Below, one piece after another: positions 25,972 to 33,316 of a stretch of DNA of 40,443 bases. Position numbers and translations under genes: made by a program. A model generated the notes under the pieces. That model was given only the letters and a program-made list of their open reading frames with translations. It did no database searches and was not told where the DNA came from. This DNA is from an uncultured Oxalobacter sp. (GTDB taxonomy: Bacteria; Pseudomonadota; Gammaproteobacteria; Burkholderiales; Burkholderiaceae_D), in the NCBI GenBank assembly GCA_905202055.1, contig CAJKQK010000011.1, forward strand, positions 1 through 40,443, read 5' to 3'. Within the stretch, counting starts at the first letter, position 1, and each line of letters opens with the position of its first letter.

Positions 25972-27246
25972 TTATTTTGCTTTTTTCGGTGGCAGGGAGA
26001 AAGCACCGCCTTCTCTCAGTTCCGCGATCTTCGCGTCAGACATCTCGCAAACTTCTCTCAGCACTTCTTCAGTGTGTTCGCCCAGCATCGGAGCCGGAGT
26101 GATCTTGTCGACGTTGCCGTCAGACAGTTTCACCGGCATACCGACTGTGTAGTAGTCTCCCTGTGGGTGACCTTCTACCTTGACGATCATTTCACGGTGC
26201 AAGACGTGTGGATCATTCATCAGTTCTTCTGTCGACAACACCGGTCCGCATGGAATGTTCTTTTCGTTACAGAAGGCTGTGAATTCGGTCTTGGTGTAGT
26301 TCTTGGCTACGTCCGCGATCATTTTCCACAGTTCTGCCTGGTTCTTGCGACGTTCTGCCAACGTGGCAAACCGTTCGTCCGTTACCAACGCTTCGTCTCC
26401 GATCGCTCTTGCAACGATCGGCCAGTTGGCTTCCTGTACAACCAGATAGCAGTAGTCGTTGGTACCGAATGGCTTGCATGGAATACAGTTACCCAGCTGG
26501 CCACCACCAGAGTCGTTACCGGCACGCGGTACGGCGGTCAGACCCAGTGTCGGACGGCTGTATTCCGGCAGCGCGCCTTTTCCACCCATCAGACGACCCT
26601 GGTCACGGAATTTGACGCGGCACAGGTTCATGACGGATTCCTGCATGGCTGCTTCTACCTGCTGGCCTTTTCCACCGTTGTGGGTTCTGTGATACAGCGC
26701 TGCGCAAATACCGATCGCCAAATGCAGCCCGGTACCGGTGTCACCAATCTGGGCGCCTGTGATGGTCGGGGGATTTTCCGGGAAACCGGTTGTGGACATG
26801 GAGCCACCCATTGCCTGGGCGATTGGTTCGTAGGCTTTGTAGTCACTGTATGGACCGGATGAACCGAAGCCTTTGATGGTGGCATAGATGATGGATGGGT
26901 TGATTTCATGGATTTTTTCCCAGGAATATCCGAATCTTTCCAGAACGCCCGGTCCAAAGTTTTCCATGATGACGTCGCATTTTTTCAGCAGGGCTTCGAA
27001 TACTTCGCAGCCAGCCTTGCTCTTCATGTTGGCAATGATGGAACGCTTGTTGCTGTTCAACATGGTGAAGTACAGGCTGTCTTTTTCCGGATCATGACGC
27101 AATTGCTTACGTGTGATGTCGCCGGTCGGGTTTTCGAATTTGATGACGTCTGCGCCCATCCATGCCAGCAGCTGCGATGAGGTTGGACCTGCCTGTACGT
27201 GGGTCATGTCCAGGATTCTTACTCCGGATAATGCTTTGCTACCCAT
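25972..27246 (-). CDS. frc: Class III CoA-transferase, formyl-CoA:oxalate type (Frc/YfdW-like)
   Basis: This 424-residue family III CoA-transferase is predicted to move CoA from formyl-CoA or another acyl-CoA to oxalate, giving oxalyl-CoA. Catalytic Asp is D169 (AQIGDTG). Y59, K137 and Y139, matched to oxalate and CoA contacts in O. formigenes Frc, are kept at the same numbers. Residue 48 is Gln, as I recall for E. coli YfdW, where classical Frc has Trp48. The active-site glycine loop reads SGGGQ instead of GGGGQ. It is clearly divergent from the Frc sequence I remember, so it is probably a paralogue whose CoA donor may differ. A GGAGGAAG ribosome-binding site precedes the ATG. It is divergent from a Crp/Fnr-type gene and followed by sucCD. 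Confidence 0.85.
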   Translation of the reverse strand: MGSKALSGVRILDMTHVQAGPTSSQLLAWMGADVIKFENPTGDITRKQLRHDPEKDSLYFTMLNSNKRSIIANMKSKAGCEVFEALLKKCDVIMENFGPGVLERFGYSWEKIHEINPSIIYATIKGFGSSGPYSDYKAYEPIAQAMGGSMSTTGFPENPPTITGAQIGDTGTGLHLAIGICAALYHRTHNGGKGQQVEAAMQESVMNLCRVKFRDQGRLMGGKGALPEYSRPTLGLTAVPRAGNDSGGGQLGNCIPCKPFGTNDYCYLVVQEANWPIVARAIGDEALVTDERFATLAERRKNQAELWKMIADVAKNYTKTEFTAFCNEKNIPCGPVLSTEELMNDPHVLHREMIVKVEGHPQGDYYTVGMPVKLSDGNVDKITPAPMLGEHTEEVLREVCEMSDAKIAELREGGAFSLPPKKAK

Positions 27247-27430
27247 ATTTATCTTCCTCCAATATATTGGTTAATTTTTCGCTGTTAATCTACAACTTTC
27301 CCCTAACAATCAACTTTTTACAGATGTTAATCACCTGGAGAATTAAACCAAATGACCTAGAATATTTGACGGAAAAACAATACTTTCACAAAAACATCTA
27401 GTTATCCGCCAAATATTTAAGCTAATGTCT

Positions 27431-27436
27431 ATCATA
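27431..27436 (-). promoter_or_regulatory. Predicted -10 element of the CoA-transferase gene
   Basis: TATGAT on the minus strand matches five of six consensus bases. Its implied start near 27424 puts the dyad at 27460-27473 at about -42 and the second dyad at about -81, the spacing expected for activation by a Crp/Fnr protein. Confidence 0.45.
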
Positions 27437-27459
27437 GCTTCTCAACTCCTGATATATTC

Positions 27460-27473
27460 TTGACCACAGTCAA
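27460..27473. promoter_or_regulatory. Fnr/Crp-type operator TTGAC-N4-GTCAA, site 1
   Basis: Perfect dyad TTGAC CACA GTCAA. It has the 14-base layout of Fnr boxes (TTGAT-N4-ATCAA) with C/G in the innermost half-site position. It lies between the CoA-transferase and a Crp/Fnr-family gene. Confidence 0.7.
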
Positions 27474-27498
27474 GTTTCCAAACTCAAACTAGAACTTC

Positions 27499-27512
27499 TT
27501 GACCTTCGTCAA
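27499..27512. promoter_or_regulatory. Fnr/Crp-type operator TTGAC-N4-GTCAA, site 2
   Basis: Perfect dyad TTGAC CTTC GTCAA with a different spacer from site 1. Its centre is 57 bases before the regulator ATG and 39 bases from site 1, so it could serve autoregulation or act as an upstream activator site for the transferase gene. Confidence 0.7.
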
Positions 27513-27561
27513 TTTTTTTCAAGCGTTTTTTAACGTTACGTCAACTAAAGCTGAAAAACTC

Positions 27562-28170
27562 ATGGCATTAATAGCAAATCATCCTGAGAAAAATATCATT
27601 CGTGTGCAGCTTTCTCAAAATTGTATCTTGAAGGAATTGGCGCAAAATGAACTGGCGGAGCTGGAGCCTCATCTTGACGTATCCGATCACTCCAAGGGCG
27701 ATTGTCTGACCCATCAGGGAGACCGTGATCTGGAAGTCATCTTCGTTCTGGATGGCATTTTAAAAAGATCGGTTGCGAACCAGCATGCCAAGGAAATGAT
27801 TCTTCGCTTTACAAGCGAACGCTATATGGAAGCCACTTACGCCTCATGGAAATTCGACAAGGCGGCCCCCTTCAGCGTCATTACCGTCACCAAAGCCCGC
27901 ATAGCCCGAATCGCCATGCCGCAATGGGTTGCTTTCATTGAAGAGCATCCTGCCTTGAAGCAGAAATTTGAAATGGAAGTCATGCGTATTATGAGCAGCA
28001 TCATGTCTCATACCATATCATTGCATTTACTGGATGCCCCGGGTCGTGTACATCGCTTCCTGCGAAAACATCCCGACCTTTTCGACCGGATGCCCAAAAA
28101 AGAACTGGCTTCCTACCTGAACCTTTCCCCCGAGACATTGAGCCGCCTGAAGAATCAGGGCAAGATTTGA
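27562..28170 (+). CDS. Crp/Fnr-family transcriptional regulator
   Basis: This 202-residue protein has a cyclic-nucleotide-binding-type beta-roll (about residues 15-115), a dimerisation helix (about 120-150) and a C-terminal HTH. The recognition helix SPETLSRLK has the E-x-x-S-R triad (E191, S194, R195) that gives Fnr its TTGA specificity, fitting the TTGAC-N4-GTCAA dyads nearby. Only two cysteines are present (C21, C48), so an Fnr-type 4Fe-4S sensor is not expected. The protein ends right after the recognition helix without the usual wing. I chose the ATG at 27562. A TTG at 27499 lies inside operator site 2. It probably controls the oxalate genes; the ligand is unknown. Confidence 0.85.
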   Translation: MALIANHPEKNIIRVQLSQNCILKELAQNELAELEPHLDVSDHSKGDCLTHQGDRDLEVIFVLDGILKRSVANQHAKEMILRFTSERYMEATYASWKFDKAAPFSVITVTKARIARIAMPQWVAFIEEHPALKQKFEMEVMRIMSSIMSHTISLHLLDAPGRVHRFLRKHPDLFDRMPKKELASYLNLSPETLSRLKNQGKI

Positions 28171-28273
28171 ACAAAACAAGCCGCCCTGTGTTTTTCTGAC
28201 TATAGCCGTCCGCATTTCTGATGCATTGAATGTAAATTACGCCCAGCCAATAAACCAAGGCAGATACAAAAGT

Positions 28274-28307
28274 AAAAAGCGGTAACTCATAAGAGTTACC
28301 GCTTTTT
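28274..28307. terminator. Bidirectional terminator between the regulator and antiporter genes
   Basis: A 15-bp perfect inverted repeat (AAAAAGCGGTAACTC at 28274-28288, GAGTTACCGCTTTTT at 28293-28307) with an ATAA loop. T-runs exist on both strands, so it serves two convergent genes. Confidence 0.93.
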
Positions 28308-28369
28308 TGTTCCTGATTCACCGAAACTTCAACACTGGAGAGCCGAAGCCCTCCAGATTGTTCGGAAAT

Positions 28370-29653
28370 TTAGGCCTGTTGCTGTGCAGCAGCCAGAGCT
28401 TCCACTTCCTTGTTGTTGGCTTCGATGAATTTCCGGCGCCATGGCTTGAGAACGAACAGAGCCAGGATGGAGCAGGTTGCTGCGATACATGCAGACAGAA
28501 TAAAGGTACGGTTCCAGTTACCACCTTTAGCCAGACCGGCAGCCAGCGGAACCAGGAGTGAAGAAGTACCTTTTGCAGTATACAGCGTACCAGCATTACC
28601 GGCTGCGTTCTTGCTACCGAAGGTATCAGCACACATGGATGGGAACAGCGAGAAGATTTCACCCCAGCATGCAAATGTCATACCTGCGAAGACCATGAAG
28701 CCTATTGGCGTACGGCCAAACTGCATCAGACCCAGCAGAGCAGCTGCTTCACCCATGAACACGACGAACATGATGTTTTCACGGCCGAAGCGGTCAGAGC
28801 AGTAACCGAAGAATGGACGGGATGCACCGTTACAGATGTTATCGATGGACATAGCCATGGTCAACAGAGGCAGGGTAACACCCAGAACCGTAACCGGAAT
28901 CTTGTCCAGACCGTAGTCACGGGAAACAGGGCCGAAAGAAGCCGTTGCCATAATACCGCCTGAAGCGACACCGACGAAGCAAATGTAGATCAGCCAGAAA
29001 ATTGGTTGTCTGACAATCTGGGTCGGGGTGAAGTCTTTTTTACTGGAAATAACACGTGGAACAGCTTTCGTTCCTGGTGGCAGTTTTGCACGTGGCATAA
29101 AGATTGCGCAAACAAAGATGACGATACCCTGGAGAATACCGAATACGAAAAAGGCTTGTTCGTAACCGGAGGTATTGATCATGTTAGCAACAGGAATAAC
29201 GGTAAATGCAGCACCAGCACCGAAACCTGCAGCCGTTGCACCGGCAGCCAGACCACGTTTGTCCGGGAACCATTTCAAAGAGTTACCGGAACAGGTACCG
29301 TAAACAGCGCCAGCGCCCATACCAGTGATAACTGCAGCAGCGTAGAGGAATGCCAGGCTGCTTGCCCAGGAGTACATGACCCAGCCAATGGTTGCCATGA
29401 TGGCACCGAACATAATAACCGGACGTGGGCCGAATTTGTCCACTGCCCAACCTTCAATAGGCACCAGCCATGTTTCGAAGAAAATAAAGATCGTGAAGGA
29501 CAATTGAATTGCGGTACGAGCCCAATGATATTTATCTTCAATTGGGGCAACGAACAGAGTCCAACCGTATTGACAGTTAGCCACTGTAGCCATACAGATG
29601 ATACCCAGCACCAGCTGCACCCACCGATTAGGGTACTTTTCTTGTGTAGCCAT
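28370..29653 (-). CDS. oxlT: Oxalate:formate antiporter family protein, OxlT-like
   Basis: This 427-residue major facilitator protein has 12 predicted membrane helices. It is of the OxlT type that exchanges external oxalate for internal formate, a step that also generates proton-motive force. MFS signature GWAVDKFGPRPVIMFG lies after helix 2. The two charges that bind oxalate in OxlT (Arg272 in helix 8, Lys355 in helix 11) have counterparts here: R279 in NGASRPFFG and K361 in LYTAKGTSS. It is well diverged from the OxlT sequence I recall, so it may be a paralogue with a related anion pair. AAGGAG precedes the ATG. A putative Fnr-type dyad lies 177 bases upstream, and a thioesterase gene is upstream on the same strand. 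Confidence 0.85.
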   Translation of the reverse strand: MATQEKYPNRWVQLVLGIICMATVANCQYGWTLFVAPIEDKYHWARTAIQLSFTIFIFFETWLVPIEGWAVDKFGPRPVIMFGAIMATIGWVMYSWASSLAFLYAAAVITGMGAGAVYGTCSGNSLKWFPDKRGLAAGATAAGFGAGAAFTVIPVANMINTSGYEQAFFVFGILQGIVIFVCAIFMPRAKLPPGTKAVPRVISSKKDFTPTQIVRQPIFWLIYICFVGVASGGIMATASFGPVSRDYGLDKIPVTVLGVTLPLLTMAMSIDNICNGASRPFFGYCSDRFGRENIMFVVFMGEAAALLGLMQFGRTPIGFMVFAGMTFACWGEIFSLFPSMCADTFGSKNAAGNAGTLYTAKGTSSLLVPLAAGLAKGGNWNRTFILSACIAATCSILALFVLKPWRRKFIEANNKEVEALAAAQQQA

Positions 29654-29823
29654 ATATCTACTCTCCTTTAATGATTACTACAAACATGGTCACTGCGGAT
29701 GTTATTGCCTCCGCTTATTCCGGACTATGCACTCTTACCAATTTAGCAGCAAAGAAATTATGAGATTCATAACCTATTTGCCTGATTGCTCTGTTATTGT
29801 GCGAGAACAATTTTCAGCTGACC

Positions 29824-29837
29824 ATGACCTCGGTCAA
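29824..29837. promoter_or_regulatory. Fnr/Crp-type operator upstream of the antiporter gene, site 3
   Basis: Dyad ATGAC CTCG GTCAA differs by one base from the TTGAC-N4-GTCAA pair found at the CoA-transferase. On the minus strand an AATAAC -10-like element (29793-29798) would place this site near -44 of the antiporter promoter. Confidence 0.6.
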
Positions 29838-29931
29838 GATTAGATTTTTTATATCCACTTTACGACACAGGCAAAAAAGGAGAGATTTGACTGTAATTTT
29901 CGTTTGTAATCATCTGAAAATACGACAAGAA

Positions 29932-30336
29932 TCACCTGCTTTTCTTTTTGAGAAGTCTTTCGAGTGTGGCAGTTTTCGTCACAATGCGCCTGTGGATTCC
30001 TGTGGCAATCCGGCCAGAACGGTCGAATGCGCTGATTTCAAACGATAAATCCTTGCCCTCAACATGGGCAAGAGTGACATGGATTTCGACATCCAGCCCT
30101 GCAGGGGTAGCAGAATGATGCTCCACGCTGATGAAGGTACCGATCGACTCCCAGTCGTGAGGAATGCCACTGTCGACGATTTTCTGGGCTGCAGCTTCCA
30201 TAAGGCGCACCAATGCCGGTGTCGCCAGAATATCGCTCTTGCCACTACCGTAATATTTTGCCGTATCTTTTTCACCTACAGTAAATTCCTTTTTGACCGA
30301 AAGGCCTTTTTCAAGTGTTATCTCAGGCGATTTCAT
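29932..30336 (-). CDS. Hotdog-fold thioesterase, FlK-like
   Basis: This 134-residue protein resembles the fluoroacetyl-CoA thioesterase FlK and its relatives. The FlK catalytic Thr-Glu-His set aligns to T39 (ILATPAL), E47 (LMEAAAQ) and H73 (SVEHHSATPAG), and the central hotdog helix and SFEISAFDRSGRIATGIHRR strands are present. It presumably hydrolyses a small acyl-CoA in the cytosol. In this setting oxalyl-, formyl- or glycolyl-type CoA esters are plausible, but that is inference from neighbours. It sits between pyk and the oxlT-like gene on the same strand, with a terminator isolating it from pyk. Confidence 0.8.
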   Translation of the reverse strand: MKSPEITLEKGLSVKKEFTVGEKDTAKYYGSGKSDILATPALVRLMEAAAQKIVDSGIPHDWESIGTFISVEHHSATPAGLDVEIHVTLAHVEGKDLSFEISAFDRSGRIATGIHRRIVTKTATLERLLKKKSR

Positions 30337-30404
30337 GACACCCCTTTTCTGCTTTCCTATTCAAAAACGGTTTTATTATCATAATCATAAACTGGCCTTT
30401 TCAT

Positions 30405-30436
30405 AAAAAAACAGGGCCTGCAAGGCCCTGTTTTTT
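30405..30436 (-). terminator. Terminator downstream of pyk
   Basis: A 13-bp inverted repeat (AAAAAACAGGGCC at 30406-30418, GGCCCTGTTTTTT at 30424-30436) with a 5-base loop. On the minus strand it ends in a T-run, 12 bases past the pyk stop. Confidence 0.92.
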
Positions 30437-30447
30437 CAGATGGAATT

Positions 30448-31869
30448 TTATTTCTCTATTTCGGCAATACGCAATAAATTGGTCGTGCCGGGCTGTCCAA
30501 ACGGCATACCCGCCGCAATGGCGAGCTGGTCGCCCGGACGGGCAAACCCTTCAGCAAAGGCCGTTCGGCAAGCGGCGTCGACCATTTCATCCACATCCTT
30601 GACATCATGATCGATAACGGTCGAATGAACACCCCAGACAAGCGCCAGACGTCGGGCAGTGGACAAATGCGGCGTAATGCTGAGGATCGGCGCCATAGGC
30701 CTTTCACGCGCCGCCCGCAAGCTTGTATTGCCGGAGTCGGTATAAGTTACATTGACGACAGCCCCGATCATCTGGGAAACGGATCTCAGAGCCGAACAAA
30801 TGGCATCGCTCTTCGATGGCAATGATTCTTCGTGCTGTGCATTGATCATCATCGGATAAATCGGATCGTTTTCCACTTCTCCGATGATCCTGTCCATAAT
30901 GGAAACTGCCTGAACAGGATAAGCGCCACTGGCCGATTCCGCCGAAAGCATCACGGCATCAGCGCCATCATAAACTGCGCTGGCCACGTCAGAAGCCTCG
31001 GCACGGGTCGGTGTCGGTGCATAAATCATCGATTCCAGCATCTGGGTAGCGACAATACTCGGTTTTCCATAATGGCGGCAGGCACGCAATATTCTCTTCT
31101 GTGCGCCAGGCACTTTTTCCGGGGGCAATTCAACCCCCAGATCACCACGGGCAACCATGACTGAATCCGAGGCCATGACGATTTCATCGAGATGATCCAG
31201 CGCTGCCGGTTTTTCCAGCTTGGTCATCAGTCCGGCACGGCCGGCAATCAGATTGCGTGCTTCAACCAGATCTTCAGGACGCTGAACAAAAGACAGCGCA
31301 ACCCAGTCGACACCAAGAGACAGGGCGAATTCGAGATCGCGACGATCTTTTTCGGTCAGAATGGGAATCGGCAGGACAACGTCCGGAACATTGACCCCTT
31401 TCCTGTCGGACAACGGGCCACCGGTAATAATGGACGCGCGAATCTGGTCCGGGTTACTGTCAATTACCTTCATCCTGATCTTGCCGTCGTCCATGGAAAT
31501 GGAATGACCGGCAGACATCACATCAAAGAGTTCCGGATGAGGCAGATTCACACGCTTTTCGTCGCCATCGGCGGTATTGCGATCGAATGTGAATTCATCA
31601 CCGGTTTTCAGATTGACCTTGCCTGCGGCAAACTTGCCGATACGAAGCTTGGGACCCTGAAGGTCGGCGAGAATGGCAATCGGCCGCCCGACAAGCCGTT
31701 CGACTTCACGAACGGCTTCGTGTCTTGCGCGATGATCGTCCTGGGTACCGTGACTGAAGTTAAAGCGGAACATATCCACGCCTGCTTCAAACAGGGACAA
31801 TATCATTTCCTTGGTAGAACTGGCAGGTCCCAGTGTCGCTACCACTTTTGCTTTACGTTGACGACGCAT
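30448..31869 (-). CDS. pyk: Pyruvate kinase
   Basis: Pyruvate kinase (473 residues) converts PEP and ADP to pyruvate and ATP. ADLQGPKLRIG and FNFSHG form the N-terminal barrel start. The B-domain (about 70-170) follows, then LEKPAA with the catalytic lysine. The signature TRAEASDVASAVYDGADAVM is followed by LSAESASGAYP. The C-terminal allosteric domain is intact. It follows the glycerate 2-kinase gene by 28 bases. The kinase product, 2-phosphoglycerate, reaches PEP through enolase, so the pair forms the lower end of the glyoxylate-to-pyruvate route. Confidence 0.96.
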   Translation of the reverse strand: MRRQRKAKVVATLGPASSTKEMILSLFEAGVDMFRFNFSHGTQDDHRARHEAVREVERLVGRPIAILADLQGPKLRIGKFAAGKVNLKTGDEFTFDRNTADGDEKRVNLPHPELFDVMSAGHSISMDDGKIRMKVIDSNPDQIRASIITGGPLSDRKGVNVPDVVLPIPILTEKDRRDLEFALSLGVDWVALSFVQRPEDLVEARNLIAGRAGLMTKLEKPAALDHLDEIVMASDSVMVARGDLGVELPPEKVPGAQKRILRACRHYGKPSIVATQMLESMIYAPTPTRAEASDVASAVYDGADAVMLSAESASGAYPVQAVSIMDRIIGEVENDPIYPMMINAQHEESLPSKSDAICSALRSVSQMIGAVVNVTYTDSGNTSLRAARERPMAPILSITPHLSTARRLALVWGVHSTVIDHDVKDVDEMVDAACRTAFAEGFARPGDQLAIAAGMPFGQPGTTNLLRIAEIEK

Positions 31870-31897
31870 AATTAAACTCTTTCGAAGTCCTTGAATC

Positions 31898-33169
31898 TTA
31901 AATGATCAATATCGCACGAAAATCGTTGACGTTGGTTCTCGACGGCCCGGTAACGATCAGATCGCCCAAAGCATCGAAAAAACCATAACCGTCGTTATTT
32001 TCCAGCAACTTGCGGGGACGGATTCCTTTTTCTTCTGCTCTTGCGACTGAATCCGGAGCGTATACCGCTCCAGCATTGTCTTCCGAACCATCAATACCGT
32101 CAGTATCGCAGGCAATCGCGTACACACCAGGCTCCTTGTCCAGCGCAATAGCCAGACTTAACAGAAATTCCGCATTACGGCCACCACGGCCAGTGCCTTT
32201 TACCGTCACGGTCGTTTCACCGCCGGAAATGATGACACACGGTTTTTCAAACGGCTGGTTACGGTCAATGACCTGTTTTGCCATGGCAGCATGCATCAGG
32301 GCGATATCCCTCGATTCGCCCTCGATGCGGTCGGACAGAATATACGGGGTAATACCTTGAGCACGTGCCATTTCTGCAGCGGCTTCCAGAGCGTCCTGAG
32401 CCGTTGCAATGATATGGCTTTCATTTCGCGCGAAACGGAAATCGCCCGGCTTCGGAGTTTCCCCTTCACCCGATTCCAGATGCTTCACAACGTTGGCAGG
32501 TACATCGATCTGGTATTTTTTCAGAATCGCCAAAGCATCCTCGCAAGTCGTCGGGTCCGGCAATGTCGGGCCGCTGGCGATAATACCGGGATCGTCACCC
32601 GGAATGTCCGAAATCAGCAAAGTGACGACTTTTGCAGGGGCACAGGCCAGTGCCAGACGACCGCCCTTGATGTCGGAAAGATGTTTCCTGACGCAATTCA
32701 TTTCCGAAATGCTGGCGCCGCTCCGGAGTAATTTACGATTGATCTGCTGTTTCTCTTCCAGCGTAATATTTTTGGAAGGCAAGGCCAGAAGAGCCGAACC
32801 GCCACCGGAAATAAGACAGATAACCAGATCTTTTTCCGTCAGACCCTTGACTATTTCCAGCATGCGTTTGGCAGCGTCGCGACCGGCGGCATCCGGTACA
32901 GGATGGGATGCTTCGACCACTTCAATATGCTTGCATGGAAGACCATGCTCATAACGTGTGACCACCAATCCGGAAAGATTGCCATCCCAGTGATCTTCCA
33001 CAGCTTTTGCCATCGCAGCAGCGCCCTTGCCTGCGCCAATGACGATCGTTCTGCCTCCTGGCACCGGTTTGGGTAAATATTGCGGCAGACATTTTGCTGC
33101 ACTCACTGCCGAGATAGCGCTGGAATACAAATCCAGCAAAAACTGTTTGGGATTATCGATAGGCATCAT
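31898..33169 (-). CDS. ttuD: Glycerate 2-kinase (TtuD/GckA, MOFRL family)
   Basis: This 423-residue enzyme is of the MOFRL/glycerate 2-kinase family (annotated TtuD or hydroxypyruvate reductase in older work). It is predicted to phosphorylate D-glycerate to 2-phosphoglycerate. N-terminal VIGAGKGAAAMAKAVE and LISGGGSALL bind nucleotide. The C-terminal MOFRL domain has SGGETTVTVKGTGRGGRNAEF and CDTDGIDGSEDNAGA. I chose the ATG at 33169, with AGGA nine bases upstream; a TTG at 33178 is the next option. It lies between glxR and pyk on the same strand, separated from glxR by two hairpins. Confidence 0.93.
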   Translation of the reverse strand: MMPIDNPKQFLLDLYSSAISAVSAAKCLPQYLPKPVPGGRTIVIGAGKGAAAMAKAVEDHWDGNLSGLVVTRYEHGLPCKHIEVVEASHPVPDAAGRDAAKRMLEIVKGLTEKDLVICLISGGGSALLALPSKNITLEEKQQINRKLLRSGASISEMNCVRKHLSDIKGGRLALACAPAKVVTLLISDIPGDDPGIIASGPTLPDPTTCEDALAILKKYQIDVPANVVKHLESGEGETPKPGDFRFARNESHIIATAQDALEAAAEMARAQGITPYILSDRIEGESRDIALMHAAMAKQVIDRNQPFEKPCVIISGGETTVTVKGTGRGGRNAEFLLSLAIALDKEPGVYAIACDTDGIDGSEDNAGAVYAPDSVARAEEKGIRPRKLLENNDGYGFFDALGDLIVTGPSRTNVNDFRAILII

Positions 33170-33186
33170 CACAATCAATCCTGAAT

Positions 33187-33255
33187 AAAAAAACCATCAA
33201 ACGATAAACGCAAGAAACTCGCTTACGCGATTGTATTCCGCATTCGATTTGATGG
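33187..33255 (-). terminator. Possible long-loop terminator or attenuator before the glycerate kinase gene
   Basis: CCATCAAA (33194-33201) pairs with TTTGATGG (33248-33255), extended by two CG pairs past a bulge. The 41-base inner region can fold further. On the minus strand it is followed by seven T residues (33187-33193). It lies in the leader of the glycerate kinase gene. Confidence 0.45.
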
Positions 33256-33271
33256 CCTTGGGTAAATTAAG

Positions 33272-33296
33272 CCGGTGAAGGATATTCCTTCACCGG
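33272..33296 (-). terminator. Stable hairpin after glxR
   Basis: An 11-bp perfect stem (CCGGTGAAGGA at 33272-33282, TCCTTCACCGG at 33286-33296) with a 3-base loop lies 20 bases past the glxR stop. No T-run follows (CTTAATTTA), so it is more likely an mRNA-stabilising or processing structure than a full terminator. Confidence 0.55.
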
Positions 33297-33316
33297 TTAA
33301 TACTGAAATGTCAGAT

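Larger units (their letters stand above)
27247..27561. promoter_or_regulatory. Divergent control region of the CoA-transferase and Fnr-like genes
   Basis: This 315-base AT-rich gap has no gene. It holds two perfect TTGAC-N4-GTCAA dyads (27460-27473 and 27499-27512), 39 bases centre to centre, and a TATGAT -10-like element on the minus strand at 27431-27436. A predicted transferase transcript starting near 27424 would have a leader of about 178 bases. No clear -10 was found for the regulator gene. Confidence 0.65.
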
